From positions 1,264-18,173 of the forward strand of contig PLSY01000254.1 in assembly GCA_003164275.1 (NCBI GenBank): DNA of 16,910 bases. Reading direction: 5' to 3'. Position 1 is the first letter of the stretch, and every line of letters starts with the position of its first letter. The notes under the pieces were generated by a model that saw only the letters and a program-made list of their open reading frames with translations, did not search any database and was not told where the DNA came from. This document shows, in pieces, positions 1-4,906 of this stretch. A program made the position numbers and the translations under genes. Source of the DNA: Acidimicrobiaceae bacterium. Its GTDB lineage: Bacteria > Actinomycetota > Acidimicrobiia > Acidimicrobiales > RAAP-2.

Positions 1-277
1 GCGCGATATAGGGATAGGGGTCGAAGGCCCTGTGGCCGAGCACTCGCTGGAGGAGCACCGAGTTGATAACGATCCAGACGAGGATCATGCCAAGGAAGAT
101 GAAGATGAAAGGCCAGGACCCTCCGAAGCTCGCTATCTCATCGGCCACCCGCTCGCCGAGGGTCCGCTCGTCGTGAGCTTCTTGTAGGGCCGGGTGGTCG
201 TGGTGCTCGGGATGCCGCCACGGGAACCAGCTGCTGTTGGGCCGTTGTGCGACGCTGTCGGCGGTGCTCGCGGTCAT
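1..277 (-). CDS. DUF1003 family membrane protein, C-terminus cut by window edge
   Basis: The minus-strand frame from an ATG at 277-275 stays open for 92 codons to the left edge, so this is the N-terminal part of a longer protein. After a hydrophilic, His-rich leader (residues 1-38) comes TLGERVADEIASFGGSWPF (39-57), a hydrophobic segment of about 20 residues (57-76), a short loop and FDPYPY (85-90). The order 'RVAD-IA-F-GSW-F', membrane helix, 'FDPYP' is the hallmark of DUF1003, a small membrane family of unknown function that normally continues with a second helix and a cytoplasmic tail, missing here. A purine-rich AGAGGCAGG lies just upstream of the ATG. The gene is divergent from the acetyltransferase at 456. 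The family call is by recognition; no biochemical role can be assigned. Confidence 0.82.
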   Translation of the reverse strand, partial: MTASTADSVAQRPNSSWFPWRHPEHHDHPALQEAHDERTLGERVADEIASFGGSWPFIFIFLGMILVWIVINSVLLQRVLGHRAFDPYPYIA

Positions 278-455
278 CTCGCCTGCCTCTCTCGGTGTCT
301 CGAAGGCGACTTCGCCAACGACAGTGAGCCAAAACGTGCCCACAGGTGGCGGCCGGTGGCAATCGCCTGAGACGAACTCGCCGCCGCCACCCAGGCCATG
401 AAACGATATCCGTACGGATAACGACGAACACGGGCTGGGCCCGGGCGGGGACACA
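278..455. promoter_or_regulatory. Divergent intergenic region with operator-like palindrome
   Basis: These 178 bp separate the leftward DUF1003 gene from the rightward acetyltransferase gene and so should hold promoters for both. The one striking element is a perfect 14-bp palindrome at 407-420, listed separately. No convincing -35/-10 pair was found on either strand; the A/T-containing half-sites of the palindrome are the least G+C-rich sequence here and could overlap a -10 element for the rightward gene. Confidence 0.45.
407..420. promoter_or_regulatory. Perfect 14-bp palindrome, candidate repressor operator
   Basis: TATCCGTACGGATA is a perfect inverted repeat of two 7-bp half-sites with no spacer. 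It ends 35 bp before the GTG start at 456 and lies 130 bp upstream of the divergent DUF1003 start. Length, symmetry and position resemble operators of dimeric repressors such as the TetR family. No regulator gene is in the window, so the cognate protein is unknown. The palindrome is seen directly; its role is inference. Confidence 0.45.
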
Positions 456-1070
456 GTGTGCAGGGCTTCGTCCGACGACGTGGCGACGGTGGCGGACCTT
501 TTGGCGCGGGCCTTTGCCGACGAGCCCATAGAGCAGTGGTGCCTTGAATGTGACGATCTCCTCGCCCTGATCAAAATCGAGTTCGCCGAGGCAGTAGGCC
601 AGCTCGCTGCGACCGGGTCACTTTGGGTGACAGAAGACCTGCGGGCGGCGGCGGCCTGGATCCCTCCCGGGTCCGACTACGACGACGAAGCCATCGACGC
701 TGTCGTGAGCCGGGCGCTTGCCGCCCACGGTGGGTGGCCGGAGCGCCGGCTCGTGTTCTGGAACTGGGTGGAGGAGCACCGGCCCAGCACGCCTCACTAC
801 TACCTCGACCTCGTCGGGGTCGATCCTTCACGGCGCAGGACGGGGCACGGGAGTCTCCTGCTTGGCGAAGGGCTGGCGCGCGTGGACCGCGCCGGTGCCC
901 CCGTCTTTCTCATAACGAGCGAGGCCAGCAACGCCGCCTGGTACGCCCGTCACGGTTTTGTCCTGCGGTCCGAGGAGCAGCCACCTGCGGGAGGCCCGCG
1001 CGTGTGGTTCATGGACCGGCCTGCCTATGGGTTAGAACATGCCGATCATCCACGCGCTAGGCACATATAG
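456..1070 (+). CDS. GNAT family N-acetyltransferase
   Basis: This 204-residue protein is predicted to transfer an acetyl group from acetyl-CoA to an unknown amine, probably in the cytoplasm. The fold follows GNAT order: an N-terminal segment with VADLLARAFADEP (about 12-24), a central region, then strand YYLDLVGVDPS running into the acetyl-CoA pyrophosphate loop R127-R-T-G-H-G132, which fits the R/Q-x-x-G-x-G motif A. A C-terminal motif B follows (SNAAWYARHGF, with the Tyr-x-x-x-GF pattern). The GTG at 456 is chosen because the homologous region starts immediately and a GGCGGGG tract sits about 6 nt upstream; no better in-frame start is visible. The NRAMP-type transporter begins 64 nt after the stop, on the same strand. 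The substrate cannot be predicted. Confidence 0.85.
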   Translation: MCRASSDDVATVADLLARAFADEPIEQWCLECDDLLALIKIEFAEAVGQLAATGSLWVTEDLRAAAAWIPPGSDYDDEAIDAVVSRALAAHGGWPERRLVFWNWVEEHRPSTPHYYLDLVGVDPSRRRTGHGSLLLGEGLARVDRAGAPVFLITSEASNAAWYARHGFVLRSEEQPPAGGPRVWFMDRPAYGLEHADHPRARHI

Positions 1071-1103
1071 CCCGCAGTAACCTGCACGTCATGCGCCATC
1101 ACG

Positions 1104-1133
1104 CCCGCACGGCGTTCGTAGTAGCTGTGCGGG
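1104..1133 (+). promoter_or_regulatory. Hairpin directly before the transporter start codon
   Basis: CCCGCAC (1104-1110) and GTGCGGG (1127-1133) are perfect 7-bp inverted repeats around a 16-nt loop. The right arm ends one base before the ATG at 1135 and contains the only G-rich tract (GCGGGG) near that start. In the transcript the hairpin would hide the ribosome entry site, or it could be an end structure of the acetyltransferase message, although no U-tract follows. It also leaves open that translation starts further downstream. Confidence 0.35.
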
Positions 1134-1134
1134 G

Positions 1135-2514
1135 ATGTGGCCGGTCCCGCGTCTTGTCCGGTTGGACGAGCCCGCCGGCCGGGCACTCATTGCGGGCGCC
1201 GGCCCGCACGCATCGCCCCCGCGAGCTTCGCGAGCGTTGAAAGCCACCTCCGCCTCGTCGCTCAGCGGCAGCCGAGTCCGGTCCAACAGGAAGTGGCTCG
1301 TCGCCGGGATCCTCGCTGTCTGGGGTCCCGGGCTCGTGGTCATGCTGGCCGACACAGACGCCGGCAGCCTCATCACCGCCGCCCAGTCCGGTTCGCAGTG
1401 GGGCTACCGCCTGGTCCTGCCCCAGATCCTGCTCATTCCGGTGCTCTATGTCGTCCAGGAGATGACGGTCCGGCTCGGAATCCTCACCAACATGGGTCAT
1501 GGCGCCCTCATCCGCCAGACCTTCGGTCAAAGGTGGGCGATGCTGGCGGGCCTGCCCCTCTTCGCGTCCGGGGTGGGGGCACTTTTCACCGAGTACGCCG
1601 GCATCGCCGGGGTGGGCGAGATCTTCGGTGTCCCGCGCGCGGTGACCGTCCCGGTCGCGGCCGCCTTTTTGATCGGCGTCGCCATGACCGGGAGCTACCG
1701 GCGTGCCGAGCGTATCGGGATTGCCCTCGGGCTAGCCGAGCTCGTCTTCATCCCCGCCGTGCTCATGGCTCACCCGAACCTGGGCGACATCGGCCGGAGC
1801 TTCGGGCACATCCCCCTTGCCAACAGCTCGTACGTGTTCCTGCTAGCCGCCAACGTCGGGGCGGTGATCATGCCCTGGATGGTCTTCTACCAACAGGGCG
1901 CCGTGCTCGACAAGGGGCTCAAGCCGGAGAACATCCCGAGCGAGCGCCGCGACACGGCCGTCGGGGCATGCCTCACGCAGCTCATCATGGTCTCGGTCGT
2001 GCTTACCTTCGGCGCCACGGTCGGACGTTCGCACCTCGGCGTGACGCTCCACACGGTGACGGACATGTCCTCTGCGTTACGGCCCTTCGTCGGCGACGTC
2101 GGGGCGAAGCTCCTCCTCGCGATAGCCGTGTTAGGTGCCGCTCTCGTCGCTGCCCTCGTCGCATCGCTGGCCGGGGCCTGGGGGATGGCCGAGGTCTTCG
2201 GGTGGGCGCACACGCTCAACGAGCGTCCGGACCGGAACACGGCGAAGTTCTACCTCACTTATGGCCTCGCCCACGTCCTCGGGGCGGCCATAGTGCTCGG
2301 CAGCTTGAACCTCGTCCACCTCGTCATCGACGTCGAGGTCATGAACGCCATCTTGCTGCCCGTCGTGCTGGGATTCCTCCTCGTCCTCGAGGCCCGCGCC
2401 CTGCCGAGCGAGCACCGCATGCACGGGGCTAGGCGCTTTGTCGCCACCGGGCTCTGCTTTGTCGTCATGGGTTTCGGCCTCTACCTCGTGCCGGCAACGC
2501 TTGGCTGGACCTAG
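1135..2514 (+). CDS. NRAMP (SLC11)-related divalent metal transporter, divergent
   Basis: This 459-residue polytopic membrane protein has about 11 hydrophobic segments starting near residue 53. The opening GPGLVVMLADTDAGSL matches transmembrane helix 1 of NRAMP proteins, but the DPGN metal-site motif reads D75-A-G-S78. Helix 6 reads VGAVIMPW, with M246-P-W248 in place of the usual MPH. The conserved Asp and Met, both metal ligands in characterised NRAMPs, are kept, while the Asn and His positions have changed. The family normally imports Mn2+, Fe2+ or similar ions using proton flux; the substrate of this variant is open. The first ~50 residues are hydrophilic and coded with less biased third positions, so a TTG at 1237 is a possible later start, but ATG 1135 is the only ATG available. 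A hairpin abuts that ATG. Confidence 0.85.
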   Translation: MWPVPRLVRLDEPAGRALIAGAGPHASPPRASRALKATSASSLSGSRVRSNRKWLVAGILAVWGPGLVVMLADTDAGSLITAAQSGSQWGYRLVLPQILLIPVLYVVQEMTVRLGILTNMGHGALIRQTFGQRWAMLAGLPLFASGVGALFTEYAGIAGVGEIFGVPRAVTVPVAAAFLIGVAMTGSYRRAERIGIALGLAELVFIPAVLMAHPNLGDIGRSFGHIPLANSSYVFLLAANVGAVIMPWMVFYQQGAVLDKGLKPENIPSERRDTAVGACLTQLIMVSVVLTFGATVGRSHLGVTLHTVTDMSSALRPFVGDVGAKLLLAIAVLGAALVAALVASLAGAWGMAEVFGWAHTLNERPDRNTAKFYLTYGLAHVLGAAIVLGSLNLVHLVIDVEVMNAILLPVVLGFLLVLEARALPSEHRMHGARRFVATGLCFVVMGFGLYLVPATLGWT

Positions 2515-2582
2515 GCGCGACGACCGGCTGTGGGCCTCTCGCGCGAGCAGCGTGGGCCCTCCTGGTTGGTAGCGTCCTCGCC

Positions 2583-2978
2583 ATGCCAATCGCGGTCTCC
2601 ACTTTCGTGCTCGACTCGTTCGAAGAAGAGCCCCCCTATCTAGAAGATCCCGGGGTGCAGTACACGCGGATCAAGATCGCGAAGACCTTCCGGGGCGACA
2701 TCGAGGCGGAAAGCTCCGTGGAGATGCTCTCTGTGCGCGGGGAGACCGGCAGCGCCGGATACGTGGCGGTGGAGCGGATCTCGGGAACGGTGCACGGCCG
2801 GAGGGGTAGCTTTGCCGTCTTGCACGTGGGGACAATGGCAGGCGAGACCCAATGGGCGAGATGGCCCGTCGTGCCCGGCTCAGGGACGGGAGAGCTCGTC
2901 CGCATAGCAGGCGAGGCCAGGATCGAGATCGGGGCCGAGGGCGAGCACGAGTTCCACCTCGACTACGAGATCTCCTAA
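2583..2978 (+). CDS. DUF3224 family protein
   Basis: This 131-residue soluble protein has no signal peptide or membrane segment. It shows the alternating beta-strand pattern and signature stretches of DUF3224: FVLDSFEEEPP near the N-terminus, ITYR-like IKIAKTFRGDIEAES (about 31-45), GYVAVERISGTVHGRRGSF (59-77), WPVVPGSGTGELVRIAGEA and a C-terminal FHLDYE. DUF3224 proteins are predicted small beta-barrels, related in fold to allene oxide cyclase, and their function is unknown. The ATG at 2583 lies 68 nt after the transporter stop with no clear Shine-Dalgarno sequence, but it matches the usual family N-terminus and length. A hydrolase gene follows after 86 nt, with a hairpin between. The family call is by recognition; the role is unknown. 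Confidence 0.85.
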   Translation: MPIAVSTFVLDSFEEEPPYLEDPGVQYTRIKIAKTFRGDIEAESSVEMLSVRGETGSAGYVAVERISGTVHGRRGSFAVLHVGTMAGETQWARWPVVPGSGTGELVRIAGEARIEIGAEGEHEFHLDYEIS

Positions 2979-2987
2979 GGGGCGTCT

Positions 2988-3020
2988 CTCGAAACAGCGA
3001 CAGTCGGTCCTGTCTTCGAG
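2988..3020 (+). other. Two-stage stem-loop between DUF3224 and hydrolase genes
   Basis: An outer stem CTCGAA (2988-2993) / TTCGAG (3015-3020) encloses an inner stem GACAG (2999-3003) / CTGTC (3010-3014) with a 6-nt loop and a 5-nt bulge on the left side, giving 11 base pairs in 33 nt. There is no T-run directly after it, so it is at best a Rho-independent-like or processing structure. It starts 9 nt after the DUF3224 stop and ends 44 nt before the hydrolase start. TTGACG at 3023-3028 resembles a -35 box but lacks a good -10 partner. Confidence 0.4.
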
Positions 3021-3064
3021 GATTGACGAAGGTTTTGGCGACTACCAGGGAGGTTGGAAAGGAA

Positions 3065-3814
3065 ATGACGGATTCGCTGAGGGCGGAAACGGTCCAGATC
3101 ACCGGCCACGACGGCGACGAGATCGAGGCATACCTTGCTCAGCCGCTCGACGAGGGTAGCTTCGGCGCCGTAGTGGTCATCCACCACATGCCTGGCTACG
3201 ACGAGGGGCTCAAGGAGATCACGCGCAGGTTTGCCTCCCACGGCTACCTCGCTGTCTGCCCGAACCTGTACAGCCGGGAGACCGAAGCGGGTGCTTCACC
3301 CGATGACGCCGCCGCCGTCGCCCGCGCCAAGGGGGGAGTGCCCGACGAGAGGCTCGTCGGCGATGTCAGGGGTGCCGTCTCGTACCTGAAGGCGCTCGGG
3401 AGCTCGAACGGCCGTGTTGCCACGATCGGCTACTGCTCGGGCGGCCGCCAGTCCTTCCTCGCCGCCTGCAGCCTCAACCTCGACGCAGCCGTCGACTGCT
3501 ACGGCGCCTTCGTGGTGGCGCCACCGCCGAAGGGCGCCCCCTTGAAGGTCAGCCCGATCGTCAATCTGGCCGAGCATCTCTCGTGCCCATTGCTCGGACT
3601 CTTCGGGGCCGAGGACGGCTACCCCTCTCCCGACGAGGTGGCTCAGTTGGAGCAGGCGCTGAAGGATGCCGGCAAGCCCTACGAGTTCCACAGCTACGAA
3701 GGGGCCGGCCACGCCTTTTTCGCCTCCGACCGACCGAGCTATCGCCCGCAGGCGGCCAACGAAGGCTGGCAGCGGATCTGGGAGTTCTTCGGCCGTTTTC
3801 TCGACACCCACTGA
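3065..3814 (+). CDS. Dienelactone hydrolase family alpha/beta hydrolase
   Basis: The 249-residue cytoplasmic enzyme carries the full dienelactone hydrolase triad: Cys124 in the nucleophile elbow GYCSGG, Asp184 in FGAEDGYPSP and His216 in EGAGHAFF. The cysteine nucleophile, rather than serine, is typical of the family. Around residues 36-47 the strand and oxyanion-hole region reads VVVIHHMPGYDE, whereas classical dienelactone hydrolases have a Gln-Glu pair there; the Glu that restrains the cysteine in the classical enzyme is absent, so the substrate may not be a dienelactone. The ATG at 3065 is chosen over longer in-frame starts because family homology begins there, with AAAGGA close to it and AGGGAGG about 11 nt upstream. 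The next gene starts 11 nt after the stop, so the two are very likely co-transcribed. Confidence 0.9.
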   Translation: MTDSLRAETVQITGHDGDEIEAYLAQPLDEGSFGAVVVIHHMPGYDEGLKEITRRFASHGYLAVCPNLYSRETEAGASPDDAAAVARAKGGVPDERLVGDVRGAVSYLKALGSSNGRVATIGYCSGGRQSFLAACSLNLDAAVDCYGAFVVAPPPKGAPLKVSPIVNLAEHLSCPLLGLFGAEDGYPSPDEVAQLEQALKDAGKPYEFHSYEGAGHAFFASDRPSYRPQAANEGWQRIWEFFGRFLDTH

Positions 3815-3825
3815 GAGGAGCCACC

Positions 3826-4107
3826 ATGTGCACCTACCAAACGACGACGCTGCCCATCGAGGGGAGCGGCAAAGGCGCCCAGGGCTGGTTCCCGGTGACC
3901 GACGCCACCGTCTACTTCGACCACCCCGTGCACGCCAGCCCAGCCCACACCTTGAACATCGACCTGCGCAACCCGTCCCGAGGGCCCGGGGCAAGGGTGG
4001 CGATGGAACTGGACCCGACGGCTGCCCGTGCTCTCGCCCACGCCATCCTCCAGACACTGGAGGACGTCCCCTCGGCGCTTCTCGATCCGGCCGCCGACCG
4101 GGTCTGA
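3826..4107 (+). CDS. Small conserved protein, DUF6295-like
   Basis: This 93-residue protein begins MCTYQTTTLPIEGSGKGAQG and continues with FPVTDATVYFDHPVHA and a TLNIDLRNPS block, then a helical C-terminal part (ARALAHAILQTLEDV). I recognise the MCTY...GSGKG...TVYFDHPVHA pattern as an actinobacterial family of unknown function, probably DUF6295; the number is from memory. It has no membrane segment or signal peptide. Conserved Cys2, Asp and two His residues (FDHPVHA) could bind a metal, but that is speculation. GAGAGGAG ends 5 nt before the ATG, an excellent ribosome site, and the gene sits 11 nt behind the hydrolase gene, so the two probably work together or at least share expression. Confidence 0.75.
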   Translation: MCTYQTTTLPIEGSGKGAQGWFPVTDATVYFDHPVHASPAHTLNIDLRNPSRGPGARVAMELDPTAARALAHAILQTLEDVPSALLDPAADRV

Positions 4108-4121
4108 AACGGCGGCCGGAT

Positions 4122-4138
4122 CGCCTCGCGGTGAGGCG
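4122..4138. terminator. Candidate bidirectional hairpin between convergent genes
   Basis: CGCCTC (4122-4127) and GAGGCG (4133-4138) form a perfect 6-bp G+C-rich stem with a 5-nt loop in the 34-bp gap between the DUF6295-like gene (+) and the DUF5684 gene (-). Its place suits a terminator for both, but a U-tract is missing on the plus side and is only a weak TTT some way off on the minus side. Confidence 0.4.
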
Positions 4139-4141
4139 GCG

Positions 4142-4750
4142 CTACTGCAGGGGCGGCATCTGGCCCGGAGGGGGCGGGGGCGGTGCCTGGCCCGGGGCGG
4201 GCGGGTAGAGGGGCGGCGGCGGCGGCGGTGCCTGGCCCGCCGGCGGGTAGTTGGTCGGGGGCGGGTAGCCGCCCTGGGGCTGGGACGGATAGCCAGTCCC
4301 ATAGCCCCCCTGGGGTGGGGCGCCGAACGTGGTGGCGCCCAGGCCGGCGGGACCGGCCGGGCCTCGGTAGGTGCTCTTGCCGAGCCAGAGGATGTACCAG
4401 AAGATCACCGACAGCAGCACCAGGCCGACGGTGAAGCCGGCACCATGGCCGAAGCTCTTCGAGACATCGTTCAAGATGAATATGGACAGGACCAACAAGG
4501 CGAGCGAGCCGACGAAGGGAACGATCGGCAGCAGCAGGAACCACGCCCACCACCTGGGTCGACCGGCCACCTTCAACAGCACGATGAAGTTCCAGATGGG
4601 GATGAAGGCCGCCCATGGCGGCTCGCCGTTCGGGAGCGCCTTCTTGTAGGACCCGTACACCCCGAGCGTGAAGATGATGTAGATGACGATGTACAGCACG
4701 ATGATCACGCCTGCACCCCCGCCCGATGTTGCCGCCAACTGGTGTCCCAT
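4142..4750 (-). CDS. DUF5684 membrane protein with proline-rich tail
   Basis: The 202-residue protein has three hydrophobic segments (about 15-31, 69-93 and 105-123). Between the first two lies YKKALPNGEPPWAAFIPIW followed by NFIVLLKVAGRPRWW (about 35-68), and later DVSKSFGHGAGF. This combination of 'W-A-IP--N---LLK--GRP-WW' and 'KSFG-G-GF' is typical of DUF5684, an uncharacterised family of small inner-membrane proteins. From about residue 130 the tail is a low-complexity Gly/Pro/Tyr/Gln sequence with two runs of six prolines, probably disordered and cytoplasmic or surface-exposed. A strong GGGGGA ribosome site lies 4 nt before the ATG at 4750. The gene is divergent from recC and convergent with the DUF6295-like gene. 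Function unknown. Confidence 0.82.
   Translation of the reverse strand: MGHQLAATSGGGAGVIIVLYIVIYIIFTLGVYGSYKKALPNGEPPWAAFIPIWNFIVLLKVAGRPRWWAWFLLLPIVPFVGSLALLVLSIFILNDVSKSFGHGAGFTVGLVLLSVIFWYILWLGKSTYRGPAGPAGLGATTFGAPPQGGYGTGYPSQPQGGYPPPTNYPPAGQAPPPPPPLYPPAPGQAPPPPPPGQMPPLQ
4152..4239. repeat. Degenerate in-frame repeats coding the proline-rich tail
   Basis: GGCGGTGCCTGGCCCG occurs exactly at 4179-4194 and 4224-4239, 45 bp apart, with a related copy GGCGGCATCTGGCCCG at 4152-4167, 27 bp before the first. The spacings are multiples of three. On the minus strand they encode the repeated GQAPP/GQMPP units with PPPPPP runs of the DUF5684 protein. Such tracts commonly vary by replication slippage. 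Confidence 0.7.
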
Positions 4751-4906
4751 CGTTCCCCCTTCTGGAGAGTCCGCTCAGAGTGGAGCGACTTGCCCCATTT
4801 GCTATCACTTCTTCGGTGGCCGAGCGTTGATAGTCAGTATCGGTGTCAAGTCGGCCGAGGTTTAGCGTCGCTCGACCGTGACACCCGCTGAGTAGGGTCG
4901 TCACCG
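4751..4906. promoter_or_regulatory. Divergent intergenic region upstream of recC
   Basis: These 156 bp separate the leftward DUF5684 gene from recC. They contain the most A/T-rich stretch near recC, with inverted repeats CTATCA (4802-4807) and TGATAG (4828-4833) around a 20-nt spacer. TTGATA at 4827-4832 resembles a -35 element for recC, and TTGACA is readable on the minus strand at 4845-4850, but neither has a well-spaced -10. An AGGG tract 11 to 14 nt before the recC ATG is a modest ribosome site. Promoters are expected here by position only. Confidence 0.4.

Noticed and set aside
1071..1134. Metal riboswitch upstream of the transporter
   Set aside because: The 64-nt gap is too short for the known Mg (M-box) or Mn (yybP-ykoY) riboswitches, and none of their conserved elements was seen.
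1137..2432. Open frame of 431 codons overlapping the NRAMP-like gene on the same strand
   Set aside because: Arg/Pro/His-rich shadow frame; the frame from 1135 gives hydrophobic helices and NRAMP motifs.
2852..3064. N-terminal extension of the hydrolase into DUF3224
   Set aside because: The extra 71 residues are Arg-rich and overlap DUF3224 out of frame; the ATG at 3065 has a ribosome site and matches the family start.
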